64,000 nucleotides of DNA, from positions 1 to 64,000 of IMG/VR virus record IMGVR_UViG_3300035703_000059; one strand, given 5' to 3'. Position numbers and translations under genes: made by a program. Numbering within the stretch: position 1 is the stretch's first letter; every line of letters begins with the position of its first letter. The notes beneath the pieces were generated by a model that saw only the letters and a list, made by a program, of their open reading frames with translations, was not told the DNA's origin and ran no database searches. The DNA comes from a virus. This document shows positions 41,638 to 49,209 of the stretch, one piece after another.

Positions 41638-41695
41638 CGATGTCTCCTCGCGGGGCGCGCTTCGATGCGCGCTCCCGCTTCCTGTGAATGTTGAA
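41638..41695 (-). promoter_or_regulatory. Hairpin ribosome-site leader
   Basis: The minus strand reads ACAGGAAGC, then GGG-A-GCGCGC, loop ATCGAA, GCGCGC-CCC, then GAGGAGACATCGATG. It is the strongest of the small leader hairpins (about 10 pairs). Confidence 0.55.
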
Positions 41696-41704
41696 CGTGC
41701 CGAA

Positions 41705-42058
41705 CTAGCCGTCGCCGTACCGGGAGAAGTTGATGAGTCTCAACTCCTCTCCGTTCGCGTCGGTCCACGCGATCTGTTCCGGCGTGTAGTCGACGAAGAA
41801 CTCATCGTCGGTGTCGCCTTTGCGCGTCGAGGCGTAGCCCAGCGCAAACCGCTTCGCATCGATGCCGTCGACCGTATCGGCCGTTCCAAGCGCGCCGACG
41901 AGACGCATCCCCGGCGTGTTCGGGCCGAAGATCTCTTTGCCGTTGTCCCGCACGACGACCTCGACTGCGGCAGCGCCGCGCTCATCGAAGCCCGTCTGGA
42001 ACATCTCGATCACCATCCCCTTGCGGGGCTTCAGCACTACCACTCGCTCGCGCATCAT
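41705..42058 (-). CDS. Small protein, unknown
   Basis: 117 aa. Mixed alpha/beta (RERVVVLKPRKGMVIEMFQT, ALGYASTRKGDTDDEFFVDY), soluble, no Cys. The start overlaps the stop of the next upstream gene. Unknown. Confidence 0.55.
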   Translation of the reverse strand: MMRERVVVLKPRKGMVIEMFQTGFDERGAAAVEVVVRDNGKEIFGPNTPGMRLVGALGTADTVDGIDAKRFALGYASTRKGDTDDEFFVDYTPEQIAWTDANGEELRLINFSRYGDG

Positions 42059-42303
42059 CGCGCCTCCTCCTCTCGCAGTACCTCGGCTTCAGCCGCCGAA
42101 ATTCGCTTCTCACCGCACGGCTCGTTCCACGAACAATACGCGCAGAGCGCATAGCCAACGGTGTCCTTCTTGCAGCCGCAGGGACACTCGCATCGATGTT
42201 CGTGGTAGCCCGGCTTCGCGTGCAGCCGGTACGCCTCGTAGAACTCCATCCCGTTCTTGATCGCCTTCCGTAGATTGCGGTGGCAGTCACAACGCTTCGC
42301 CAT
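42055..42303 (-). CDS. Small Cys-rich zinc-binding candidate
   Basis: 82 aa, start TAGGAGGCATCGATGG. Nine Cys and several His (KRCDCHRN, HEHRCECPCGCKKD, ALCAYCSWNEPCG) strongly suggest two zinc sites. DNA or RNA binding possible. Overlaps the next gene by four bases. Confidence 0.65.
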   Translation of the reverse strand: MAKRCDCHRNLRKAIKNGMEFYEAYRLHAKPGYHEHRCECPCGCKKDTVGYALCAYCSWNEPCGEKRISAAEAEVLREEEAR

Positions 42304-42312
42304 CGATGCCTC

Positions 42313-42897
42313 CTAGTGGCAGACGCAGAGTTCGTTCAGCTTGCTCTTCGCCGACGCCACGGCCTCTTCGACCAGCCCGTATTCGCGGGCAGCTTCCTCG
42401 ACCGTCTCCAGCTTCACCCAGCCCTCGCACTCGATGCCTCCGATAGACGCGCGGCCAAGTTCGACCCCGTTGCGCCACGCCTCGACCGTGACGACGATGC
42501 CGAACAGGTCGCCGGCAGCGAGCTTCGATGCCGCCATGCGCGCGTCGTCCAGCGCATCGCGCCACGCCTCTTGCTCGGAGATGCCGTTACTCATCCGCCA
42601 CTTGACCCGCTCCTCGATCTCGTAGACCGCGAACCAGCCCCAAGCGCGATGCGACGTGCGCTCCCACGACGGCGACCCCTCGCCCCGGTCCACCTTGCGC
42701 CACGCGTCCGGGTTACGGATGAGGAAGGCGCCCTCCGGCGCGTTCTTCTCCTCGCAGAAGACCCCGTAGTGCGAGTAGTCCCACGACTCATCGTAGTCCC
42801 ACGTCACCCGGACATCGAAGCCCTCGACCTCGGCCTTCAGCCCCTCGCGACCGCCGCGCCCCTTCATCTCTTCGAACTTGATCTCGGTGGTGTCCAT
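42313..42897 (-). CDS. Soluble protein, unknown
   Basis: 194 aa, start GAGTGAATCGATGG. Trp/Glu-rich, mixed fold, with YDESWDYSHYGVFCEEKN, AWGWFAVYEIEERVKW and a C-terminal helix. No motif recognised. Confidence 0.55.
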   Translation of the reverse strand: MDTTEIKFEEMKGRGGREGLKAEVEGFDVRVTWDYDESWDYSHYGVFCEEKNAPEGAFLIRNPDAWRKVDRGEGSPSWERTSHRAWGWFAVYEIEERVKWRMSNGISEQEAWRDALDDARMAASKLAAGDLFGIVVTVEAWRNGVELGRASIGGIECEGWVKLETVEEAAREYGLVEEAVASAKSKLNELCVCH

Positions 42898-42901
42898 CGA
42901 T

Positions 42902-43222
42902 TCACTCCTCCCCGTTCGTCGCGGGTTCCAAAAAGTCGACGTGGTAGAAGCCGCCGCCCGGTTCGTAGACCTCGCCTTCCCACTCGATGTCGACGTGCGG
43001 GCCGGACTTGAAGATCCGCGCCTCCGGTCCGACGTACCCGTATCGATACCGCTTGGTCGCCCGGTGTGTCGGCTCCGGCGCGAGCGCGAAACGAACGCGC
43101 AGCCCTCGCGGAAAGCGCGCCAGCGCCCGCGTGCAATCGCACGGGTCGTCTCGGTGCGGCCGAACCGCGATGCCGCACGCCTCGCAGCGCGGCGGGAACA
43201 CGTCATGCTGATAGCTCATCAT
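42902..43222 (-). CDS. Small Cys-containing protein, unknown
   Basis: 106 aa; start at the first of two ATGs (ATGATG), the first overlapping the upstream stop. N-terminal Cys cluster (PRCEACGIAVRPHRDDPCDC) is a probable zinc site; the C-terminal half is strand-rich. Unknown. Confidence 0.55.
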   Translation of the reverse strand: MMSYQHDVFPPRCEACGIAVRPHRDDPCDCTRALARFPRGLRVRFALAPEPTHRATKRYRYGYVGPEARIFKSGPHVDIEWEGEVYEPGGGFYHVDFLEPATNGEE

Positions 43223-43473
43223 CGCGCTGCCTCCTCTTCTTCGGCGCACTCCTCTTCGAACCCATCCGCGCTCAGAGCGAGGAGCGCATCGATGTCGATG
43301 CCCTCGCGCTTGCACAGGTGGCGCAGGTCGCAGAGAAGGTCGCAGGTGAAAGACTCGATCTCTTGGGTCCGGTCCGCCCCGACCAGCACATCGATGCTGT
43401 CGTTGTCGGCGTAGGCAATCACCGCACCCAGCGCGCGCTCCGCGCGGTCGTCGTTCGTAGGTGAACCCGACAT
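43219..43473 (-). CDS. Small acidic protein, unknown
   Basis: 84 aa, start in TGATG at the previous gene's stop, GGAGGCGG upstream. Helical, with a Cys-containing centre (SFTCDLLCDLRHLCKREG) and a Glu-rich end (EEECAEEEEAAR). Confidence 0.55.
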   Translation of the reverse strand: MSGSPTNDDRAERALGAVIAYADNDSIDVLVGADRTQEIESFTCDLLCDLRHLCKREGIDIDALLALSADGFEEECAEEEEAAR

Positions 43474-43637
43474 CACTCCGCCTCCTCTTCCAGCGTGAGG
43501 CACGACGGCGGATAGCGCACCGTCGCCCCGTAGCTTCCAGCCAGCCGAACCGTCACCGTCTCCGGCGTCACATCGATGACCCGGCATCGCCGATTCAGCG
43601 GGTCAACCACCACCATTCCGACAACGAACGCTCCCAT
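43473..43637 (-). CDS. Tiny beta-rich protein
   Basis: 54 aa, below usual size cut-offs. Start GGAGGCTTCGATGG. Strand-rich (AFVVGMVVVDPLNRRCRVID, VTVRLAGSYGATVRY), compatible with one small barrel. Its stop overlaps the next ATG (TGATG), which supports that it is translated. Confidence 0.55.
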   Translation of the reverse strand: MGAFVVGMVVVDPLNRRCRVIDVTPETVTVRLAGSYGATVRYPPSCLTLEEEAE

Positions 43638-43742
43638 CGAAGCCTCCACCCGCGCACAACGCGCGACCGCTGGACCCTCGCGAGAAGGCCCAGCGGTCGA
43701 GCGGGGGCCGCGCGCAACCGCGCCGCCCCTCGCGTCGATCCC
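43638..43742 (-). promoter_or_regulatory. Structured intergenic cassette 1
   Basis: On the minus strand: hairpin C (GGGCGGC-GCGGTTGC-GCGCGGCCCCC type), hairpin A (CGACCGCTGG 43699-43690 with CCAGCGGTCG 43673-43664), small hairpin B (CGCGC-GTTGT-GCGCG), then GGAGG and the start at 43637. The same order A, B, C with different stem sequences occurs at 45144, 46573 and (A, C) 47963. Confidence 0.6.
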
Positions 43743-44375
43743 TCACTCCGCCGACGACCACGATTCGACGGCCATCGTTTCCTCGCGGCTGCGCTGCTCC
43801 GCACGCTCCGCCCGCTCCTGCTCGTAGGTGGCAACCAGCCGGCACGCGTCCGGCGCGTAGCACCATCGATTGGTCGGGCAGCGAAGGTTCTGCGGCAGGT
43901 CCGACACCCACGCGTGCTGCTTCCGATTCCCGTAGCCGCTGCCCGTCCAGTAGACCGGCGAGAAGGGGACGCCCGCCGCCTTCAGCGCGCCCAGCCAGCC
44001 CAGCAGGTTCGTGTCGTACTGCTCGATGTCGAGCGCCTTCAGCACGTCGAGGTGCCGCTTGACGGCATCGATGGTCGCTCGCGTCTGCTCGCGGAACGTC
44101 GCGGCGTAGGGCGCCGAGTACGGCGCACCGCCGACATCCCAGAACGGACCGTGCGCCGTCGAGGCGCGCAGGTCGAGAACCTCCGACACATACTTTCCGT
44201 TGTCGTTACGGTCGAGGCGATGACGCTGGAAGGAAACGTAGATGCTCGACTCGTAGCGGTCCGACTCGTGAGGGAACTTGATCGTCACGGTGTCGTAGTC
44301 GTTCGTCGCGTCGGCGTTGATGATGATCTCCGCCGAATGAAACCCCAGCTTCGCCAACTTGTTCTTCGTAGCCAT
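43743..44375 (-). CDS. Soluble protein, unknown
   Basis: 210 aa, start TAGGAGGCATCGATGG. Beta-rich start (SAEIIINADATNDYDTVTIK) then helical with a Trp/Tyr/Cys-rich middle (RCPTNRWCYAPDACR). Unknown. The opening shares a short strand pattern with the 41341 product. Confidence 0.6.
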   Translation of the reverse strand: MATKNKLAKLGFHSAEIIINADATNDYDTVTIKFPHESDRYESSIYVSFQRHRLDRNDNGKYVSEVLDLRASTAHGPFWDVGGAPYSAPYAATFREQTRATIDAVKRHLDVLKALDIEQYDTNLLGWLGALKAAGVPFSPVYWTGSGYGNRKQHAWVSDLPQNLRCPTNRWCYAPDACRLVATYEQERAERAEQRSREETMAVESWSSAE

Positions 44376-44384
44376 CGATGCCTC

Positions 44385-44645
44385 CTAGTTGATTCCGCAA
44401 TACGCGGCGATGTGACCTTCGGGAATACGAACGAGAACGCGCCAGCCGGCACGAACGTCTTTCGCCTTCGATGGCGGAAGGTGCGCGAGGAAGTCGCCGA
44501 TGTTGTCCTCGCTCTGAAGGTAGAGGAGCGCTTCGCCGGAGAGCGGCGGGGCGTCCATCAGCTTGCGGAGCCGCCGTCCCGCCTTGTCCGACTTCGGCTC
44601 TATCTCGACGTGACCGAACCTGTTTTGCTCGACGATGACCAGCAT
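44385..44645 (-). CDS. Small protein, unknown
   Basis: 86 aa, start TAGGAGGCATCGATG. Mixed fold, soluble (VEIEPKSDKAGRRLRKLMDA). Unknown. Confidence 0.55.
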   Translation of the reverse strand: MLVIVEQNRFGHVEIEPKSDKAGRRLRKLMDAPPLSGEALLYLQSEDNIGDFLAHLPPSKAKDVRAGWRVLVRIPEGHIAAYCGIN

Positions 44646-44654
44646 CGATGCCTC

Positions 44655-45143
44655 CTAGCGTGACCGAATGATGTGGTGGAAGATGTGCGCGACAAGCTGC
44701 GCCTTCGACTCGACGGAAAGCGCATCGAATCCGTCGCGGACCGACTCGTAGGTGGGCGGCGGCGGAGCCGCCGGACCGATGCCGTTCGCCCGAAGAATGA
44801 CGGAGAGCGCTTCGGGATCGCGCGTCTGCATCGCCTTGATGAGATCCGTCCAGTTGAGGCGGAGAGAGGCAGCGACCGCCTCTGCCGTGACCGGAGCATC
44901 GATGGGGACGCCCGCGTGATTCAGACACGAACGCAACGCCAGCGGGTCCGTGTCCTGCATCTCTTTGAGAAGGTCGGTCCAATCGTAGGACGCCACCACG
45001 TCGGCCACGTCATACACGTTATCGATGCCAACGCTCGACGCCTCGACTATCTCCCGAATGTCGCTCCCGTCGAAATCGTACAGGTCGCTCGCGTCAATCT
45101 CGACTTCCACTTCGACCGTCTTCGTAAAAAGGGGGCGGCCCAT
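44655..45143 (-). CDS. Protein with two W-(T)DL..M..DP repeats
   Basis: 162 aa, start GGAGAGAATCGATGG behind a hairpin leader. Two internal repeats of about 30 residues: DWTDLLKEMQDTDPLALRSC and NWTDLIKAMQTRDPEALSVI. The 60-residue product at 47780 carries one more copy (SWVELFRRMWATDPAGFVRA). The repeat is helical and may be a protein-protein interaction motif. Not recognised. Confidence 0.6.
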   Translation of the reverse strand: MGRPLFTKTVEVEVEIDASDLYDFDGSDIREIVEASSVGIDNVYDVADVVASYDWTDLLKEMQDTDPLALRSCLNHAGVPIDAPVTAEAVAASLRLNWTDLIKAMQTRDPEALSVILRANGIGPAAPPPPTYESVRDGFDALSVESKAQLVAHIFHHIIRSR

Positions 45144-45261
45144 CGATTCTCTCCTCGCCGCGTGATGCGGCTTCCGTGAAACGTCCAACCGTTTCCGTCA
45201 GACCCCAACCATCGATGGCCGGAGGCTGACGGAAACGGCGCGCGGATGCGCGCCGGTCCCC
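45144..45261 (-). promoter_or_regulatory. Structured intergenic cassette 3
   Basis: On the minus strand: hairpin C (CGGCGCGC-ATCC-GCGCGCCG), hairpin A with 13 perfect pairs (CCGTTTCCGTCAG 45238-45226 and CTGACGGAAACGG 45201-45189), hairpin B (GCCGC-ATCAC-GCGGC), then GAGGAGAG and the start at 45143. The A loop contains an ATCGAT. Confidence 0.65.
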
Positions 45262-46572
45262 TTACGCCGCGAGAGCGAGTTCCACCTTGCGAACGAGATT
45301 CTTGTCGGTGAGGAGCGACCCGGCTTCACGCTCCACCGCGTCGGCATCGAAGGCGCCGCGCCACCGGAAGCCTTCGTGAACGGAACGCGTCACCGCGTTC
45401 ACCACGTCGGCGCGCGTGAACCCCGGCTCCTCCATCCAAGCGGATAGAAGGCCAGCCGCCACCTCGGTTTCCTTTCCGGGGAGCGAGAGGATCTTCGCCT
45501 TCGATAGCCCTTCGAAGAACCGATTGGCCGGCATCCCGTCGGTCAGAAGGATCTCGGACCGTGCCTGTCCCCAATCGTGCCGGAACGCGCCGAACTTCAC
45601 TTCGGCTTCGGCGAACGCCGACGCCAGCGCGACGTGAATCTCGGTCGGGGCGCCGACGTGCTTCAGCGAGAACAACGCGTGCTTCAGTTGGCCGATGACG
45701 ATGAGGTTCAAGCATCGATTCCGCCACGCCACAAGCTCGCCCGTGATGGCGCCCTCGCGAACGTCGTTCGCGCGGAGCCTCAGACCGATCTTGAAAACGT
45801 CACCGGCCGCCAGATCCACCACTTGATCCGGCATCGAGAGGAAGTCGAGCGCCAGCCGCTCGCCGTCGTATCGAACGTCGCCCTTCCACGTCTGCATCAG
45901 ATCGGCCGACGACGAGAGGAGCGACGCTAGAACCATGTCGGCATCGAAGGCCGTGTATTTCGTAGAGGCGATCCGGTACACCTCCGGCCGTTCCAGCGTC
46001 CGCCCATCGATACCCACCTCGCGATAGGCCGCCACAAGCTGCTTCGACTCGCGAGGCAGGTAGTCGTTCAACATCGCCGCACGGACCGCGAGCGAAGCGT
46101 GCGGGGCGTGCGCCGCCGCGAACCGGGGCGCGTCGGGACAAAGGCCGAAGGCGTGTTCCCATGCCGTCGGCGTCAGATCCACGTCCATCCCGTTCAACGT
46201 CACCGCGCCCGTTTTGGCATCGAAGCCGACGAGGCTCAGATCCATCTCGGTTTCGGCGCGATTCTCCCGCTGAATCGCCTTCAGCCGGTCATAAGCCGCC
46301 GTCGCGCCGTCGGGCATCGAGTCGATCTTTCGCCGCTCGATAGTGAAGTTACGGACGCCGGTTTCGTTCACGCGCGACCCGGCCGGATAGATTGGGTCCG
46401 TCCGCGCCGCCGCCTCCTCGCCGAAAGTCTCGACAAGCGCGCGACGCTGGCGAGCGATACGCGCCGCCGCCACCGTCGAAACCGTGCCAGCCTCGCCCGT
46501 CATGGTAACAGGCGACTTCGCCTTGCCCTTCGCGCCGCCCACGATCTCGCCGTTCGTTTTGACGATCTGCAT
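45262..46572 (-). CDS. DUF932-like phage/plasmid protein
   Basis: 436 aa, start GGGTGAATCGATGC. The central part looks like DUF932: YDGERLALDFLSMPDQVVDL, VFKIGLRLRANDVREG and AWRNRCLNLIVIG, which matches the conserved hydrophobic/Gly/Cys-Asn signature of that family. DUF932 proteins are widespread in phages and plasmids, often near replication genes; molecular role unclear. It lies between a ParB-like gene and structured cassettes. Confidence 0.65.
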   Translation of the reverse strand: MQIVKTNGEIVGGAKGKAKSPVTMTGEAGTVSTVAAARIARQRRALVETFGEEAAARTDPIYPAGSRVNETGVRNFTIERRKIDSMPDGATAAYDRLKAIQRENRAETEMDLSLVGFDAKTGAVTLNGMDVDLTPTAWEHAFGLCPDAPRFAAAHAPHASLAVRAAMLNDYLPRESKQLVAAYREVGIDGRTLERPEVYRIASTKYTAFDADMVLASLLSSSADLMQTWKGDVRYDGERLALDFLSMPDQVVDLAAGDVFKIGLRLRANDVREGAITGELVAWRNRCLNLIVIGQLKHALFSLKHVGAPTEIHVALASAFAEAEVKFGAFRHDWGQARSEILLTDGMPANRFFEGLSKAKILSLPGKETEVAAGLLSAWMEEPGFTRADVVNAVTRSVHEGFRWRGAFDADAVEREAGSLLTDKNLVRKVELALAA

Positions 46573-46702
46573 CGATTCACCCCTTGCGCGTCAAGCGCGC
46601 AAAACACGGACCCTCGCCCGTTGAAAGCGTCCCGGCCGACCGAGGCGCTTTCGACGGACGGCGGGGAGCGCGCGCAACGCGCCCCCGCTCGTCCTTCGAT
46701 TC
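46573..46702 (-). promoter_or_regulatory. Structured intergenic cassette 2
   Basis: On the minus strand: hairpin C (GGGGGCGCG-TTG-CGCGCGCTCCCC), hairpin A (CCGTCGAAAGCG paired with CGCTTTCAACGG, one mismatch), hairpin B (TTGCGCG-CTTGA-CGCGCAA), then GGGG and the start at 46572. It shares GGACCCTCGC and the C element with the 43638 cassette. Confidence 0.6.
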
Positions 46703-47746
46703 CTACCGGCGCATCGAACCAAGCGCCTTCGCCAGCGCGGCGAACTTGCCAGCCTGCGCGGGAGTCGGCGCCCCCCCGTCGATGACGAACGAGAGCGTCA
46801 TCCACGCGCCTTGCAACGCCGCCTTCTCGACATCCGACAAGCCCGCCGTGATCACGGCCGCTTGCACGGCCATGACAACCGCGCCGATCTCGTCCATCTT
46901 CGGACGGCCGGAACGCGGACCCGTATCGGCCGGAACATCGGCCGAGTCGCCCTTCGATGCCGCCATGCGCTTCGTTTTGAGCGACGGGGCGATCTCGACT
47001 CCCTTCGCTTCGGCAATCGCAGCGTACACGTCACGCGTCGCGATCTTCGCCGCGCCCCCGTCCGTCGTCTTACGCTTCCCGCTTTCGTCCGTCGCCAGCG
47101 CAACGGCCGCCTTCTGACGTGCAGCCGTGAGGATCGCGTTTTGATCTTCGTGTGGACGCGTAGAAAGCTCCGCGCCCGAAGTCGTCGACAATTCGCCAGC
47201 GTTGACGGCCGCTTTGATCTCGTCGCTCGCCTTGTCGAGAATGTTGAGGAGATCCTTCAGCCCGTCCACCTTGCGGCCCATAGCGCGGGCCACGTCCGCC
47301 TTCGATTTCCCGGCCGCCAGCGCCGCCTTCGCCGCACGGGCCTGTGCCATGATCGAAGGCGCCATGCGAACGGCGTTCAATTCGTGCGAGAGAAGGACGC
47401 TATCGATGTCCGACTTCGGCGCCGCCTTCACCTTGAACGGGATCGTCTTTCGTCCGGCTTCGATAGCGTGCAACGTCCGGCGCCGGCCGTCCTCCACTTC
47501 AAGCCGGCCCTCTTCGTTCACGAACACGATCACGTCGAACATGACGCCGTGCTTCTTGATCGAAGCGAGCGTCACCGGGTCAATCGGATAGGCCGAAAGG
47601 TCCGCCCGTTCGTCGTAACGCGGATGTGCCGCGTCCGTCACGATGAACAATTCCTTCGGATCGATCTCGCCACGGAACCCAACCGGGAAACGCTCGCTCA
47701 TCGAAGCCTCCACCGAAACAGTCTCGTTCTTCTTCGCAGCACCCAT
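46703..47746 (-). CDS. ParB/sulfiredoxin-like DNA-binding protein
   Basis: 347 aa, start GAGGAGGCTTCGATGG. Residues about 30-110 are the ParB N-terminal domain, with the EDGRRRTLHAIEAG motif (normally nucleotide binding) and VEDG. An HTH follows (SKADVARAMGRKVDGLKDLL). The C-terminal third is helical. No ParA ATPase is present in the window. ParB-like proteins in phages range from partition factors to regulators and nickases; which applies here is open. Confidence 0.8.
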   Translation of the reverse strand: MGAAKKNETVSVEASMSERFPVGFRGEIDPKELFIVTDAAHPRYDERADLSAYPIDPVTLASIKKHGVMFDVIVFVNEEGRLEVEDGRRRTLHAIEAGRKTIPFKVKAAPKSDIDSVLLSHELNAVRMAPSIMAQARAAKAALAAGKSKADVARAMGRKVDGLKDLLNILDKASDEIKAAVNAGELSTTSGAELSTRPHEDQNAILTAARQKAAVALATDESGKRKTTDGGAAKIATRDVYAAIAEAKGVEIAPSLKTKRMAASKGDSADVPADTGPRSGRPKMDEIGAVVMAVQAAVITAGLSDVEKAALQGAWMTLSFVIDGGAPTPAQAGKFAALAKALGSMRR

Positions 47747-47779
47747 CGAAGCCTCCTCGCCGCGAATCGCGGCTTCCTG
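47747..47779 (-). promoter_or_regulatory. Hairpin ribosome-site leader of the ParB-like gene
   Basis: The minus strand reads ACAGGAAGC, then GCCGCG-ATT-CGCGGC and GAGGAGGCTTCGATG. It sits between the 47780 gene and the ParB-like gene. Confidence 0.55.
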
Positions 47780-47962
47780 TTAGATCGAGAAATCCAGATC
47801 GGACCCGCCACCGAAAGCCGAGAAGTCGACTCCCGCTTGAGCGCAAGCCCGCACGAACCCGGCCGGGTCCGTCGCCCACATCCTACGAAAAAGCTCTACC
47901 CACGAAAGATTCGGGTCGGCCGCGATGTCCGCCTCCCCGAAAGAATCCGATACGTTCGCCAT
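47780..47962 (-). CDS. Small protein with one W-EL..M..DP repeat
   Basis: 60 aa, start after GGGGTGAATT. One copy of the helical motif repeated in the 44655 product (SWVELFRRMWATDPAGFVRA). First gene after a long leader and terminator-like hairpin, so its expression may be controlled by attenuation. Confidence 0.55.
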   Translation of the reverse strand: MANVSDSFGEADIAADPNLSWVELFRRMWATDPAGFVRACAQAGVDFSAFGGGSDLDFSI

Positions 47963-48058
47963 AATTCACCCCGTATGAAAAACCGTCCTATCGGCGGCCC
48001 GTCCGAAAACCGGCCGCCGATAGGACGGGGCGCGCGTCACCACGCGCGCCACGTCCCT
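47963..48058 (-). promoter_or_regulatory. Structured cassette 4 with attenuator-like hairpin
   Basis: A perfect 17-pair inverted repeat, CCGTCCTATCGGCGGCC (47983-47999) and GGCCGCCGATAGGACGG (48012-48028), 12-base loop. On the minus strand it is followed by TTTTTC, the form of an intrinsic terminator, 20 bases before the start at 47962. A C-type hairpin (GGCGCGCG-type arms, 48030-48050) precedes it. Confidence 0.7.
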
Positions 48059-48720
48059 TGATTTGCTTTCCCCGTTCACTCTACCGATAACAGAGGCGAC
48101 GCGCCGTGAGGCTTCCCGATTGGGGCCGCTTGTTCCGATAGTGCCGACGTTACAGAGGCGGATTTCTAGTAGAGGGATCCGCTTGTCGCGACAACGTGCC
48201 TTCGATACTTGACGCTCGATTGACCGACGGGAGGCGACCGACAAGCGCGCCGGGAAAATTCACCGGGCGCCGTTCGCGCTTCTCGCCACCTATCGAGCGC
48301 TTCGCATAGGGAAAGGCTAAAGGGCTTCTATTCGGACCCGCTTCTTCCGCGCGGGTCGCACGATCCGATTCGGACCGTTTTCGTTTTCAGCGCGCCCCCC
48401 TTAGTAGCCTTCGGGGGGGCTTCCTTCTCTATCCCGTTCCGATTCGACACCCCGCGAAGAGGGGGGTGCGCTCGGACCCGATCTAGAGCCTTCGTGACGG
48501 GCAACGGTCCCGTCTTTCGCGCGTCGAATACGCGTCTACTGTATGCAATCGAAGGCTTCGATTGGGTCGCGCGGCTGGCCCGTCCTAAGACGGCGCTTCG
48601 CGCTTGCCTTTCGCGAATCGTTCGACTCCGTTTCCGGTCCGATAGCCTTTCGGCCGATTCGTGCCTTCGATTGTCCGGGGGGCCGGACTAGCAAGCCCCC
48701 CCTTCGTCTAACCTTTCGTC
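48059..48720. other. Gene-poor leader region
   Basis: No convincing coding region on either strand; short frames here lack ribosome sites and protein-like composition. It has several hairpins (GCCCCCC/GGGGGGC near 48390; CACCCC/GGGGTG near 48450; CAATCGAAG/CTTCGATTG at 48546-48564) and a perfect palindrome TTGTCGCGACAA near 48184. It would be the first 660 bases transcribed from the promoters at 48725-48928. Confidence 0.6.
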
Positions 48721-48724
48721 CCTC

Positions 48725-48754
48725 AGTATAGTGCGAGAGGGGTCAAGGTGTCAA
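48725..48754 (-). promoter_or_regulatory. Tandem promoter P1
   Basis: Minus strand: TTGACA (48754-48749), 18-base spacer, TATACT (48730-48725). Near-consensus sigma70. Spacer contains CCCCTCTCGCA, shared with P2. Confidence 0.75.
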
Positions 48755-48811
48755 GCCCTTTTCGTCTTACCGTCGGGGGCCGTCGTTCAAGCCCCCCAAT
48801 CTTTCCCGCTT

Positions 48812-48840
48812 AGTATATGCGAGAGGGGGCGCGGCGTCAA
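48812..48840 (-). promoter_or_regulatory. Tandem promoter P2
   Basis: Minus strand: TTGACG (48840-48835), 17-base spacer, TATACT (48817-48812). GGGGCTTGAC and the spacer sequence CCCTCTCGCA repeat those of P1. Confidence 0.75.
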
Positions 48841-48899
48841 GCCCCTTTCGCTCTTTTTTCGGTCCCCCGCCTAGCAGGGCGGACCGTCGAACGTGAAAG

Positions 48900-48928
48900 A
48901 GTATGCCACGGGGCGCCCCCTTACGCAA
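48900..48928 (-). promoter_or_regulatory. Tandem promoter P3 (weaker)
   Basis: Minus strand: TTGCGT (48928-48923), 17-base spacer, CATACT (48905-48900). Same orientation and similar GC-rich spacer as P1 and P2. Confidence 0.45.
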
Positions 48929-49075
48929 GTAAAAAAAGAAGCCCCCTTGTCGATTCCGGCCGGACGGGGCCAGGGCGCGCCCCCCCTCGCATGATTCTAG
49001 GAATAGAGGCAAATCGATAGGGGGCGCAGTAACTGCGAAAGGACGGCATTATCGGCCCTCTCTCGCATGAAACCT

Positions 49076-49111
49076 GGGGGCGCGGGGGCCGGGTCCGGGG
49101 GGCGCGGGGGG
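49076..49111 (+). other. G-quadruplex-capable G-run tract
   Basis: Five G-runs (GGGGG, GGGGG, GGG, GGGGGG, GGGGGG) are separated by 2-3 bases on the + strand. It lies between the terminator at 49151 and the tandem promoters. Confidence 0.6.
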
Positions 49112-49150
49112 CCGGACGGCCGGACGGCCGGGTCGCGCGCGCGGAGAAAC

Positions 49151-49180
49151 GAAAAACCCCGCGAGCTTTCGCTCGCGGGG
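49151..49180 (-). terminator. Rho-independent terminator of the 49.2-58.7 kb unit
   Basis: Minus strand: CCCCGCGAGC-GAAA-GCTCGCGGGG followed by TTTTTCGTTTC. Ten perfect pairs with a GAAA tetraloop. It ends transcription of the HTH/ATPase group before the gene-poor region. Confidence 0.9.
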
Positions 49181-49209
49181 GCAGGGCGCAACGCCCTTTT
49201 CTCAATCAA

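Noticed and set aside
46703-47746. Complete ParAB partition system
   Set aside because: Only the ParB-like protein is present; no ParA-type Walker ATPase gene is adjacent.
47966-48244. 92-residue minus frame in the leader region
   Set aside because: TTG start without ribosome site, basic low-information sequence, and it runs through the 17-pair hairpin.
48494-48731. Short + frames in the gene-poor region
   Set aside because: No ribosome site, different frames equally open, and overlap the minus-strand promoters.
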